From Pholiota molesta (Eukaryota; Basidiomycota; Agaricomycetes; Agaricales; Strophariaceae): DNA of 64,000 bases. The position numbers and the translations under genes are program-made. Of the stretch, positions 11,771-24,440 are shown piece by piece (within the stretch, counting starts at the first letter, position 1; every line of letters starts with the position of its first letter). Where the stretch lies: the NCBI GenBank assembly GCA_014925825.1, contig JACGCK010000043.1, forward strand, positions 248,001 through 312,000, given 5' to 3'. The notes beneath the pieces are model-generated. The model was not told where the DNA came from. It searched no databases and was given only the letters and a program-made list of their open reading frames with translations.

Positions 11771-14540
11771 CCATTTATTGAGTGCCGCTACGTACAAGGT
11801 GTAGATGTATATAAGGAGTACTAGCTAATCCTCTATCCTCATTCCCACCTCCTCAGCTCTCCTCGCTCTCCTCTACATCTCTCATCGCCTTCGCCTTCGC
11901 CATCGACAGCCCGCGTCCTTCCCAAGTAAGTACGCACCTTCCCATTCCCGTTCGCTTCCTCGCTCGACATGGCCTCTGACATTCCCTTTTACATGTCTAT
12001 TTGGTGCGATGGTTGACGGCGCCGCGGGATCTTGACCTCGTTGGGTAAGTCGTCAAGGTTGTCGATGCGTACGCTGACGAGATTGGACGCACTGCGCAGT
12101 ACGACGGCGGGCTGAAGAGCATAGCGCCAGCCAGTGCCCTGTGCTCGTTGTGAGTGGTCTGCGAGGCGATGGCGGCGCCCGCCATGCAGTCGGCATCTGC
12201 GCTCGTTCTCACCTCGAACCGACCCTCTCTCGGTGTCGTCGACGCTCGTCAGGACAGTACGCTGATGACATCGGATAGGGGCGTCGCTGCGCAGTCAACG
12301 GCGGTGCTGGGAGGATGGCGCCAGCCAGAACTCGCCGCCCGTTGGTGAGTGATCCGCGAGGCGCTGTCGGATGGCGGGCAGTCGCGGCATCATCGCTCGC
12401 CCACGTCTTTGCAGCCCATCCGCAGCCGATCTCCATCGTCTTGCACAGCGGCAGCGGACGTCGTGCCCTACCACCCCACGCGACGATCTGCGCAAGCGTT
12501 CCCGGTACGTTCCAACGGATCTTTACCGCCGACCATTCACTGACGCGATGTACGTGGCACGCCGCCATCCAGGACGAACGACTCTGTAGGAAGAAGGTCG
12601 GCGGCCGATGAGTCGTCGTGGGCGTCGAAAAGGACGGGCATGGGTGGGGGGCGCAGGCTCGTAAGTGGCGAACTATCGTTTGTGTTGCCGTGCAAACGCT
12701 AACGATCCTTGTGTCAGTTCGCCTGCACATCGTCGCCATGAGCTGAGACGTACCTCTCGTCGATTCGATCCCGCTGCCGCCTCGTACGTCCTTCTTTGTC
12801 GACGTTCCATCCGATCTTCGGCTGACTTGCTACGTCCTTAGCGCCTGCACTCGCTGTCGTCATCGCGGAGCGTCGTCGAGGGCGCGGGCATACGGCGGGT
12901 GTGGCAGCGGCGGAGCCTCGTCGTGATGTCGTCGGTGGCGGCTCCGTTTCCTGCGAATTGTATTACGCGGGGCCGAGGGGTTTGGATGACGCGAACGCCG
13001 TTGAAAGGGGAGGAGGAGGTCTTGTGGAGCGGGCGAGGTGAGCACGATCCAGAAAAACGGGAAGGCAGCTCACGTTGAAATCGTCCGCCAGCACCAACGA
13101 CGCCTCCCGCGGCGCCGAACACCGTGCCTTGTCGTCGTCGCCCAGGGCGCATCGCAGGGCCGTGGGCTCTACAGATGGCGATGGTCGCCGATCCAGCATC
13201 GCGGTTTGATCGAAAGGTTCGGATGGCGCGAATGCCGTCGAAATGGAAGGGCGGTGATGGGTGGCGAGGTGGTGTTGCTGCACGAAACGCAACTTACGTC
13301 GATATCGTCGATCCGAGCCTGTGCTACCCCTCGCTTTTCGCAGCCCATCCCGATCGCATGTTTGTGCAGCGGCAGCGGCGGGCCGCAGCGCCATCCGACT
13401 TTGGCAGGTCGTACCTACCGCTCGCTCCTGTGCAAACACGCCCGGTACGTTCCAATAGACCCGTACCGCACGCCGCTGGGTGACGCAACTGACGCTTTCC
13501 TCCCCGCAGTGCACACCGCCATCCCACGACGAACGCGCATGAGGGGGGGCGGGCATGAAGGGAGCGGGATTGGTGGGATCGATGTCGACATCGAGGCGCG
13601 CGTCGTCGAGGCGCTGGCATACGGCGGATGTGGCATGTCGTCGGCGGTGGCTAAGTGTGTTCTGGGATCGAATGACGCGGGGCCGAGGGGCTCGGATGAC
13701 GCGAATGCCGTTGAGATTGGATGCTGGAGCGCATGGCATGGCCGAGGTAAGCCTGATTCAGGTAGCTCACGTTGAAGTCGTCCGTCAGCCACCAACGACG
13801 CCTCGGCGGCGCCGAACACCGTGCCTGGCCGTAGAACGGACTTGTCGTCGTCGTCCAGGGCGCTTTGCAGGGCCTGGGACTCTGCAGATGGCGATGGTCG
13901 CCGATCCAGCATCGTGGTGGTTGGCAAGGCCCTGTGCTTGGCCCCTAGCGCCCGGAATCGTTGTTGTCGCCATTGAGGACAGTCGTCGAGGGTGCGGGCA
14001 TAGGGCGGTGTATCAGCAGATGTCGCCTTCCTGCGAATCATAGTACGCGCGGTGGAGGGTTCGGATGGCGCGAACGCCGTCGAAATGTGGAGGAAGGTGG
14101 GTGCTCGCTGTAACGCATGAGGCGGCAGAAGTAAGTGTGGATTCCGACAGCACAACGAAACGCAACTCACGTCGATATCGTGTGCCCTCAGCTACATGCG
14201 GCCAAACACTGTGCCCTGGACTCGTCGTCGCGATGGCCAGGCATCGGATCTGAGCGCTGAGCAGGAGTGGGACTCGTGCGCAATCGAGCCGTGGTGGGTG
14301 GGTGGGAGGCGAAGACGTCATGGTTGGGTGCGGTCTAGCAGGCGAGATCGTCGTCGTCGTGGGTTGCTGTCTAGCGTGCAGGGCTGTAGGTGAACAGACC
14401 GCGGTGTGGGGGGCGAGATTGTCGTCGCGGGTAGGTCGTCCAAAGTTGGAGGATGGCGTGCTTGGCGTGCGGGGAGAGTATCAGTGATAGCGCTCAACAT
14501 GAGTGCATATAGTGCCGGCCATGAGTAGGCATGATGCAAT
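11770..14540. repeat. GC-rich modular block, unit 2
   Basis: Equivalent of 2300-5060, with TATATAA at 11808-11814. The small ATG frame found in unit 1 is shifted here by a one-base loss (TGGTGCGATGG near 12003). From about 13620 the sequence switches from unit-1-like to unit-3-like, including the GGCCGTAGAACG insertion near 13830 that unit 1 lacks. Confidence 0.5.
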
Positions 14541-14794
14541 CTACGACTCGTACATGCAAGAAGGGCTAAAATAGGGCAGACATTGCTGAGACTGCGAAAG
14601 GAGAACAAAGTCTTGGAGAAAATATCACCCAAAGACTTGGGGCTTAAAGTCAGGATTGGACCTTTTCGAAAGCGGACTTATGGCACGACGTGCCCCGTAG
14701 ACGCTATTACTTGTGTGGAAAAGAGTGACGTCGTTTCGAGGCGCTGCCGTGGGAGGACAGCTGTTCCTAAAGTCCGGCCCTAAATTCAAAATTG

Positions 14795-14861
14795 ACGCGT
14801 CGCGTCGCGTGTCCGCTACAGCCTTCACCTCTTCCTCGTCGTTCAGACGCTCACAACGCGT
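14795..14861 (+). promoter_or_regulatory. Two ACGCGT boxes, unit 2
   Basis: ACGCGT at 14795-14800 and 14856-14861, upstream of the ATG at 14876, as in the complete MCM4 promoter. Confidence 0.55.
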
Positions 14862-14875
14862 TTGGATACCTAGCA

Positions 14876-16761
14876 ATGTCCTCTCCACCCGCACTTGACT
14901 TCCCTTCTTCAGAAATAGGCGACGTGGAGATGCAGGACGCGTCAACAGCGGCGCAATCGATGCCTGGTGTCCCGCTCTTTCTCGCAGGAACGCCTTCGAC
15001 CACGGCTGGAACTCCGCGTCGACGCAACGAGATCCCTGCTACAAGCTCACCACTACGTTCTATGACTGCACGACGAGCAATCGGCCTGACCACGCCCAAA
15101 AGGACTCCACTTTTCATTGGTACGTTGGTGCGTTTAAAACTGAAACCAACCGACTTGACGCGTCTGTAGCTGGAAGCTCTTCTCCGATGGCTTTTCCTTC
15201 CTCAACTCCAACAAGATCTCAACAAAGGGCCCGCGCAAATTCCTTCCGATCGTCCTCAAGACTCCGATCCTCTAGATTTCCCATCGTGAGTAATATAATC
15301 TTTCATTATTTCAGGAGCTCATCTTGCAATGAAGGAGCCCTTTTCGCCAGAACACTCCCAAGAACAGACGCGGTGATATCCATTCCTCCCTCTCTATCAC
15401 CCCAAGCGCCTCCGCTCGACGCACTGCACCTCGCCCGTCTATAGGACCCAACAACCTCAACTCAGACGCTAGTCATCTCGGCCTTCCTCAATCATCTACT
15501 GCAAATCTCTCTGCTGCACCTGCGCCTTCCGATGAGCCCGACGAAATTCGTGCGATCTGGGGAACCACAGTCAACTTGGCCGAAACGATGAAGGTGTTCC
15601 GTGACTTCTTCAAAGGATTCAAGCCCAAATACCGTGTCATGTATGATCGCGAACGAGGCCTGCGGACGCGTGCATTCTCGTCGCCGGATGAGGCTGAGGT
15701 CGTCCTCTACGAAACCTACTTCCGGCGAATGCGCCAGACAGGCGAGACCAACCTCAATCTCGACGTCACTAACCTCCTTGCATACCCTCCTTCCAAAAAG
15801 TTACACACCCAGCTTGTGAAATATCCCCAGGAAGTTATACCCGCCATGGATCAGGTGCTGAAGGATTTGATGCTGGAAGTCGCTGATGCGGACCAACAGG
15901 CCGGGGTGGATGGCATGCAAGGCGATGAAGGTGACGAAGAAATTGCTGATATCATGGGACGGGTGTACAAAGTCAGGCCGTTTGGTCTGCTTTCCGCGAA
16001 CATGCGAACTTTGAACCCAAGCGGTGAGTCGCGTACATCTGTTGTGTGTGGTCAACTCATAGTTATTTCACCCAGATACGGACAAGCTCGTCTGCATCAA
16101 AGGTCTTGTCATCCGCGCAACACCAGTGATCCCCGACATGAAAGTCGCGTTCTTCCGCTGCCTGACCTGCTCCCACACCGTTCAGGTTGAAATCGACCGT
16201 GGCAAGATCGAAGAACCCGCGCGGTGCCCCCGCGACGTATGTGCCTTCATCGGCACAATGTCCCTTGTCCATAACCGATGTGAATTTGCGGATCGCCAAG
16301 TCATTCGCCTCCAAGAAACACCCGACGCCGTTCCCGATGGCCAAACTCCTCATACGGTCTCTCTCAGCGTGTACGACGAGCTCGTGGACGTGTCGAAGCC
16401 TGGTGACCGTATAGTAGTCACTGGCATCTACCGCAGCGTCCCCGTGCGGGTCAACCCCCGCCAGCGCACGCTCAAGAGCTTGTTCAAAACATATCTAGAC
16501 GTTGTACATGTCACACTTGGTACAAGCGGCACCTTGGGCCTCGACAAGAGCACGCGCCCTGCGGGCGGCGATCGTCTTCCGGGCGTCGGCGGCCTTGGTG
16601 ATGGCGGAGATGAGGACGAGGAACGGGAGGGCAGGCAGAGCCGCAAGGCGGAGCTCGAGCAGAAGCTCCAGGAGTGGGCGAGGAGCCGGACCCGTGGTAT
16701 GCACTCGCGCTGCTCGACGAGACGGGCAGTGGGTTCGGGCAGAAGGAAGGAGTGGCCCTGA
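14876..16761 (+). pseudogene. Truncated, frameshifted MCM4 copy, unit 2
   Basis: Exons at 14876-15119, 15170-15285, 15335-16023 and 16076 onward. Exon 2 is 116 instead of 115 bases because one G is added in AAAGGGCCC (about 15226-15232). This throws the reading frame off before the helical N-terminal domain. Otherwise it equals unit 3 up to about 16180 and unit 1 afterwards. MCM4 homology ends at 16673 and the downstream frame closes at 16761. The extra base could be a real inactivating change or an assembly error, since this part of the window shows many one-base indels. Confidence 0.7.
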
Positions 16762-16832
16762 CGTACGGGTTTGGGCGGGTTGAGTCACGGGACGGGGGCG
16801 GGATTGATGGCGGGAATTACTATACGGCGTGA
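16674..16832 (+). pseudogene. C-terminal fragment of gene Y, unit 2
   Basis: Identical in meaning to 7195-7353 and ends with TGA at 16830-16832. Fused out of frame behind the MCM4 breakpoint. Confidence 0.5.
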
Positions 16833-16956
16833 AAACGTGAAAAGTGGTAAGTAACTGTCCTTTTTTTGCGTGTTGGGAGATCGTAGGAGCAGAGGTTAGC
16901 CCACCCCGAAGGGCAGGCTAACGTAGATAGTCTAAAATGTAATAGTCAGTCCATAG

Positions 16957-17398
16957 TGAATAAATGGGTTTACGCACCAAGGAATCTGTTGTGCGCGTGC
17001 ATAAACGGGCTTGCGCAGAGAGTAATATTTGCGCGGCGGCTGGAATTTCACCTGTAAGTCATCACCAGATGGTGAATAAATAGCTTTACGCACCAAGTAA
17101 TGCGACAAATGTGATGCGCGTGAATAAACCGGCTTGCGCCCCAAGCTAGATAGCAGATGCTCGCGCGGAAGTTCAGTTGCAGCGGCTGGAGGCTTCCTGC
17201 AAAATCATCAATGGATTGAACGTAGCATGGAAAGCTCAATACTCGGGGAAAAACTGGTGTTACGCACCAAGTCATGATAGCTCGGATTCCGTCGGAATCA
17301 GACGGAGTGATCTTTACGCGGCAAATTCGAAGCTTTATTCACGAGATCGCAGCGGCTGGAGGACGTAGATAGTGAATAAACTTATTTTACGCACAGAA
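16957..17398. repeat. Degenerate short repeats, unit 2 tail
   Basis: Same repeats as 7476-7910, without the one-base losses seen in unit 1. Confidence 0.5.
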
Positions 17399-17439
17399 TG
17401 GAAAAGAAAGCAGTGATGTGACGGATTGATATTCACCCA

Positions 17440-18983
17440 AGAAGCTCAAATGCAGTTGCTAGCTTCGAAAAACCTCTTTTTTCAAATTAACAGAGATATA
17501 GTACAATCTGTGTTCGAAAAAAATAAGCACATAGACACGAGAACTTGAATAGAGAGCATACCAGATCAAATAAACATACTCCACCTTTACAAAGAAACCT
17601 GAAAATCACTTGAGCACGTAATTAAGAATACAGGGCACATAACTTACCTCAAGCTCTGACCACCATTGATTTCCGAGCAAAGAAAGCCCTAAATCCAACA
17701 AAAAAAGAAAGGGCTATAAGCATATCATAAAAGTCAAATAAGCAGAACATACCCACGTAGTCCATGGACATGTGAGCGCAACAATCTAAAATCATCAGAA
17801 AGCATTTAAATCTTAAATTATATACCTTGACATTGATTCCGAACAGTCAATGCCACGTAGTCCATGGACATGTGGAAGGTCATGTTATGGGCGCTTATAT
17901 CAGAGATCAGAGTCAAATGCTTTTCACATAGCCAGAGTTTGTTCAGCGGATGTTCAAAAATAGTGTTTGACAAAAAGAGAGTATTATTCCACTCACCACG
18001 CGATGCAGTTCGCCGGAAGTCGAAATATAGTGTCGGAACATCTGGAGATAGAATCAATACTGTATCAGATAAGGAAAATAACATATCTTCACTCAGATCA
18101 TTGCGTTGCCGTTTGCCCAAGTTCGCCGGAAGTTTATATATGGTGTTGGCATGATATCTGGAAACAGAATCAGTATGGTATTAGGTATGGAAGATAATGT
18201 ACTTCTGTTTGATTGTCGTTGTCTTGGAAACGGCGCGCGGTGAGGGCGAGTAGAATGAATGACAAAGTTCAGTGGGAGGAGGAGATGATGCGGCAGAAAT
18301 GTGCATAGGATCCGCTGCATTCGTAGCTGTCGTCGAGGTGTGTATACCCATTTTCGAGGCTGTAGAATCCGAATCCAAAGCTCGTTTGAGAACTGGTTGG
18401 CTCGTTCGCGCGCTAGAGGCATTGGATGTTGAGCTGATGTCAAACTGGCTGTGGGAAGCTGCCAAAGCAGTTCTAATCGACCTGGAGCCTCCTGGATGGG
18501 TTTCCTCGATGCCCTGGTTGTATCAATACCTTCCGCATCGCTTTTGCCGTCCGATTCATCCTCTAAGGTAGAAGGATAAATTAATCTCTCATCATCCTCC
18601 TGATTCGCTTCCTCTGCAATTTCTCCGTCGTTCTGAGGGTCCGAGGGTTCTATAATGACCCTAGACTGTCCATTGGGCAACCCTTCGTCGAAATAACTAA
18701 AGAATATGACCAGAGGTTGAATATATAGAGACAAAATTAGGTTTGTGTCGGATCATAACAAAGATAACATACCTTTGTTGGACCAAAGATCACGAAAGAC
18801 GATACAAGATGTCGGTAACTTTGAATATAGATTAGCATAGCTCACGTATACAGGAACAGTCGAAGACATACCAATAGCATTGTTCGATATGGAAGAAAAT
18901 GGGACTGGACACTAGCATAAGGACGGCAGGGAGGGAAAGGCATTTCCGGAAGCACGTTCAAAATTGCTACGTTTTAATATCAT
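17440..18983 (-). pseudogene. Gene Z remnant, unit 2
   Basis: The ATG at 18983 matches unit 3, but TAG replaces a Trp codon about 23 codons in. A conserved acidic reading frame runs at about 18734-18500. Intron-like gaps are visible on the minus strand at 18871-18819 (53 bp, GTATGT...AAAG) and 18772-18697 (76 bp, GTATGT...TTTAG). Not recognised as a known family. Confidence 0.4.
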
Positions 18984-19003
18984 CTGCTGGCAGCTGACGT
19001 GCA

Positions 19004-21290
19004 CAATTCCTTCCTGTCCTTGCAGGATCTAGACGTGTGAGCGGCGCTAAAGTTTCGACCTTGCCAGCAAGCTGCCAGCAAGTATGGCTCGCCAGAATAT
19101 GACAACCATGCCTCAGGGTAGATTAGGATTAGAACCATTGTCTCCTGAATCTTAGTCCCGGGAGTATCATCTCGCAATGCTTCCCTTCGCATCCGTAAGT
19201 TGACGTGAACTTGGAAGTCCATCTCCTGAAAGGTAATTTAAATTATCTAAACGGGCATTACCCACCACTTGCTGGACTTTCTTTCATTCATGATGCGAAA
19301 AATCTAGCACAGTTTTCCTCTTATAGTACAAACACTCCGCTATCAAATAACTGTTCAATGGTGGTAGAATTAATTGGACAGAGTTTAGTACAATATCAGA
19401 AACAGAAACTATCCATAGTTCCGGCTGCAACACCATTCACACAAAATTGAGTCCGAGATTCGGGAAAATATAGATTCCGTTCGTTTTCTTCTATTTCGTG
19501 ATGTGGCCTAGAATGACGGTCGCAGAAGCTAAAGTCGAGGTACACCTACCTTTTGATCCGCCGTCTCCACCGCACTGTACCGCCCCTTGTTTCCATCTCC
19601 TTATGTGAAGACAGCTGGCAATCCAAGGTCGTACCATACTTAATCTCTCACTGCAGGTTCCTTGTTTTAGAGCCGCACATCAATTGCGATGAAGAAATTG
19701 ACTGTCTGGGGCGGTATTATGATTTAGCGCCCATATTTCGGTGTAAAGCGCACTTCGGAAGCTTCGCCAGCAGTGCTAACGTCCAGAATTTAAGATATAT
19801 AGTTTCTATCGTTCTGCGATAACATTGAGCCCCTCAACACTGCATTTTTATGTATTAATTTTGTCTGCATGCGAACGAAAATGCTTTAGCGCCCGGGATA
19901 ATTCCCAATGATGACACTTGTAAATAGACATTGCTTTGAGCTGTTTAAAGTAGATTTACTCAATAAACTACGGCCAATGCCTCTGAGGGATATATCAGAT
20001 CACAATGACAAGAGATTCTTAATAGATTTTGTGGGGTCTGTATGATCTGTATGCGGCGGTCCCGGGTAAATTCGAGATCAGACATTGGCGCTACATACAT
20101 GCCGCGCAATCTGTAATTAAAGACCGAGGTAGATAGTACTTATTATTGAATTATAGATTCGAACAACAGCGGCATAAATGAAGAAAATACAATGCCAAGA
20201 TGTGATTAGGTACAGAATGTGGCATACTTATCTGCATGGAATGCCATATCTTCGAGCCCTAACCAATAGAATAACGCAAAGCGCCACAGAGGAGCATTTA
20301 ATTGGGGATATAGAAATCTGCACATACTTAGTTTTCCGAGTTAACTACGGCGTCAGACAGACGAAGCGCGGAACGCGCATCCCAATCAATACCACGGCAT
20401 GTCCGCCTCCTCACCGAATACGCCATTTCGCGAGCCAATAACGACCCGGTTCTTTTCACCTGTTATTAGGACCCTGAAGCGCGCGTCTGGCCTACGTGGC
20501 AGCGAGAAGAGGGCGCGTACCGTGTACCGGTAAGTGGGTGTAGGAGTGTTCTGCTTGCCAGAGTGTAACCACGATGATCAGAGCATTTCTATCGCAATTC
20601 TCAATTATATCGTACATTTGTTTTGGAATACGTTAGGAGACATTATTGACTACCTATTCTCAAGAACTTAGAGGCGGACAAGTAAATGTCGACCGCAGGC
20701 ACTGCATGCCACCCGACGGCGCCCTATCTGGACCTCCGCCTCGCAAGCGCATTCGAAAATGCAGCGTAACCGCGGGGACCTAGAAAGAACACGTACGTTA
20801 CGTCCCATCACGGATGCATTAAGCTGACGTTTCAGCCTAAGCCCCTGCTAATTTCTGCGCTTGCAGTGGATGAATCGGAGCAGGGGGATGTGCAATGCAC
20901 GGAAGGCGCTAGAAACACTGTTTCCGCATTTCTTAGGTATTTCACTCAGGGAATACGGCCGTAGCCTCGGACAGACCTTCGGTAGGGTCGACTCTGGTGA
21001 GATGTCCGCTCTGAGCGTGTGCGGTGGGGATTGCGCTGAGAATGTGTTTGCGAGAGCTTGAAGTTATCGCAAATGTAGACGCTTGTAATACTGCGATAAA
21101 ACAGCAAAACTTATTTATTGAGTCTCTACATACAGTGGATACACTAAAGGTAGATACAGGAGCATAATATACATGCTGCGAGGTTGATATCGCGAGCGGG
21201 AGGAGGGGACGCGGAGGGATGGCGCGAATGGGACATGTTCGCTTAAGTCGACAATCCCGGGCGTCAGACCCTGCACTCGCATCCGTTTCT
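19004..21290. other. Gene-poor head of unit 3
   Basis: Almost identical to 1-2290; the only difference I saw is one missing G near 21081. No gene is supported. Confidence 0.5.
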
Positions 21291-21299
21291 ATCTAAACC

Positions 21300-24110
21300 C
21301 ATTTATTGAGTGCCGCTACGTACAAGGTGTAGATGTATATAAGGAGTACCTAGCTAATCCTCTATCCTCATTCCCCACCTCCTCAGCTCTCCTCCGCTCT
21401 CCTCTACATCTCTCATCGCCTTCGCCTTCGCCATCGACAGCCCGCGTCCTTCCCAAGTAAGTACGCACCTTCCCATTCCCGTTCGCTTCCTCGCTCGACA
21501 TGGCCTCTGACATTCCCTTTTACATGTCTATTTGGTGCCGATGGTTGACGGCGCCGCGGGATCTTGACCTCGTTGGGTAAGTCGTCAAGGTTGTCGATGC
21601 GTACGCTGACGAGATTGGACGCACTGCGCAGTACGACGGCGGGGCTGAAGAGCATAGCGCCAGCCAGTGCCCTGTGCTCGTTGGTGAGTGGTCTGCGAGG
21701 CGATGGCGGCGCCCGCCATGCAGTCGGCATCTGCGCTCGTTCTCACCTCGAACCGACCCTCTCTCGGTGTCGTCGACGCTCGTCAGGACAGTACGCTGAT
21801 GACATCGGATAGGGGCGTCGCTGCGCAGTCAACGGCGGTGCTGGGGAGGATGGCGCCAGCCAGAACTCGCCGCCCGTTGGTGAGTGATCCGCGAGGCGCT
21901 GTCGGATGGCGGGCAGTCGTCGGCATCATCGCTCGCCCACGTCTTTGCAGCCCATCCGCAGCCGATCTCCATCGTCTTGCACAGCGGCAGCGGACGTCGT
22001 GCCCTACCACCCCACGCGACGATCTGCGCAAGCGTTCCCGGTACGTTCCAACGGATCTTTACCGCCGACCATTCACTGACGCGATGTACGTGGGCACGCC
22101 GCCATCCAGGACGAACGACTCTGTAGGAAGAAGGTCGGCGGCCGATGAGTCGTCGTGGGCGTCGAAAAGGACGGGCATGGGTGGGGGGCGCAGGCTCGTA
22201 AGTGGCGAACTATCGTTTGTGTTGCCGTGCAAACGCTAACGATCCTTGTGTCAGTTCGCCTGCACATCGTCGCCATGAGCTGAGACGTACCTCTCGTCGT
22301 TTCGATCCCGCTGCCGCCTCGTACGTCCTTCTTTGTCGATGGTCCATCCGACCTTCGGCTGACTTGCTACGTCCTTAGCGCCTGCACTCGCTGTCGTCAT
22401 CGAGGAGCGTCGTCGAGGGCGCGTAAATACGGCGGGTGTGGCAGCGGCGGAGCCTCGTCGTGATGTCGTCGGTGGCGGCTCCGTTCCTGCGAATTGTATT
22501 ACGCGGGGCCGATGGGTTTGAATGACGCGAACGCCGTTGAAATTGGAGAGGAGGTCTTGATGGAGCGGGCGAGGTGAGCGAGATCCAGAAAAACGGGAAG
22601 GCAGCTCACGTTGAAATCGTCCGCCAGCTACCAACGACGCCTCCCGCGGCGACGAACAGCGTGCCTTGTCGTCGTCGCCCAGGGCGCATCGCAGGGCCGT
22701 GGGCTCTACAGATGGCGATGGTCGCCGATCCAGCATCGCGGTTGATCGAAAGGTTCGGATGGCGCGAATGCCGTCAAAATGGAAGGGCGGTGGGTGGCAA
22801 GGTGGTTGTTGCTGCACGAAACGCAATTCACGTCGATATCGTCGATCCGAGCCTGCTACCGCCTCGACCCTCTCGCTTTCGCAGCCCATCCCCACCCGAT
22901 CGCCATTGTCTTGTGCAGCGGCAGCGGCGCCCGCAGCGCCATCCGACTTTGCGCAGGTCGTACCTATGCGGCGCTCAGCTCCTGTGCAAGCATGCCCGGT
23001 ACGTTCCAATAGACCCGTACCGCACGCCGCTGGGTGACGCAACTGACGCTCTCCTCCCCGCAGTGCACACCGCCGTCCCCGACGAACGACGCATGAGGGG
23101 AGGGGCTTTGGGCATTGAAGGGGGCGGGAATTGGTGGAATCGATGTCGTCATCGAGGCGCGCGTCGTCGAGGGCGCTGGCATACGGCGGATGTGGCATGT
23201 CGTCGGCGGTGGCTAAGTGTGTTCCTGGGATCGAATGATGCGGGGCCGAGGGGCTCGGATGACGCGAATGCCGTTGAGATTGGATGCTGGAGCGCATGGC
23301 ATGGCCGAGGTAAGCCTGATTCAGGTAGCTCACGTTGAAGTCGTCCGTCAGCCACCAACGACGCCTCGGCGGCGCCGAACACCGTGCCTGGCCGTAGAAC
23401 GGGACTTGTCGTCGTCGTCCAGGGCGCTTTGCAGGGCCTGGGACTCTGCAGATGGCGATGGTCGCCGATCCAGCATCGTGGTGGTTGGCAAGGCCCTGTG
23501 CTTGGCCCCTAGCGCCCGGAATCGTTGTTGTCGCCATTGAGGACAGTCGTCGAGGGTGCGGGCATAGGGCGGGTGTATCAGCAGATGTCGCCTTCCTGCG
23601 AATCATAGTACGCGCGGTGGAGGGTTCGGATGGCGCGAACGCCGTCGAAATGTGGAGGAAGGTGGGTGCTCGCTGTAACGCATGAGGCGGCAGAAGTAAG
23701 TGTGGATTCCGACAGCACAACGAAACGCAACTCACGTCGATATCGTGTGCCCTCAGCTACATGCGGCCAAACACTGTGCCCTGGACTCGTCGTCGCGATG
23801 GCCAGGCATCGGATCTGAGCGCTGAGCAGGAGTGGGACTCGTGCGCAATCGAGCCGTGGTGGGTGGGTGGGAGGCGAAGACGTCATGGTTGGGTGCGGTC
23901 TAGCAGGCGAGATCGTCGTCGTCGTGGGTGCTGTCTAGCGTGCAGGGCTGTAGGTGAACAGACCGCGGTGTGGGGGGCGAGATTGTCGTCGCGGGTAGGT
24001 CGTCCAAAGTTGGAGGATGGCGTGCTTGGCGTGCGGGGAGAGTATCAGTGATAGCGCTCAACATGAGTGCATATAGTGCCGGCCATGAGTAGGCATGATG
24101 CAATCTACGA
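21300..24110. repeat. GC-rich modular block, unit 3
   Basis: Equivalent of 2300-5060, with TATATAA at 21336-21342. The minus strand is open for 494 codons (23735-22251), the longest open stretch of any unit's block. The predicted peptide is Arg/Pro/Ser/Thr-rich with internal repeats and no known domain, so the openness may reflect base composition. Confidence 0.5.
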
Positions 24111-24358
24111 CTCGTACATGCAAGAAGGGCTAAAATAGGGCAGACATTGCTGAGACTGCGAAAGGAGAACAAAGTCTTGGAGAAAATATCACCCAAAGAC
24201 TTGGGGCTTAAAGTCAGGATTGGACCTTTTCGAAAGCGGACTTATGGCACGACGTGCCCCGTAGACGCTATTACTTGTGTGGAAAAGAGTGACGTCGTTT
24301 CGAGGCGCTGCCGTGGGAGGACAGCTGTTCCTAAAGTCCGGCCCTAAATTCAAAATTG

Positions 24359-24426
24359 ACGCGTCGCGTCGCGTGTCCGCTACAGCCTTCACCTCTTCCT
24401 CGTCGTTCAAGACGCTCACAACGCGT
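24359..24426 (+). promoter_or_regulatory. Two ACGCGT boxes, unit 3
   Basis: ACGCGT at 24359-24364 and 24421-24426 before the ATG at 24441, matching the complete MCM4 promoter. Confidence 0.55.
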
Positions 24427-24440
24427 TTGGATACCTAGCA

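Larger units (their letters stand above)
9502..19003. repeat. Tandem unit 2
   Basis: Same layout as unit 1. The first part (to about 13.6 kb) follows unit 1 but lacks many single bases, mostly in short homopolymers. The part from about 13.6 to 16.18 kb is nearly identical to unit 3. From about 16.19 kb it again follows unit 1. The unit is therefore a mosaic of its neighbours. Confidence 0.95.

Noticed and set aside
22251..23735. 494-codon minus-strand protein as a confirmed gene
   Set aside because: Not kept open in the other units and no domain seen. Reported only as part of the modular block.
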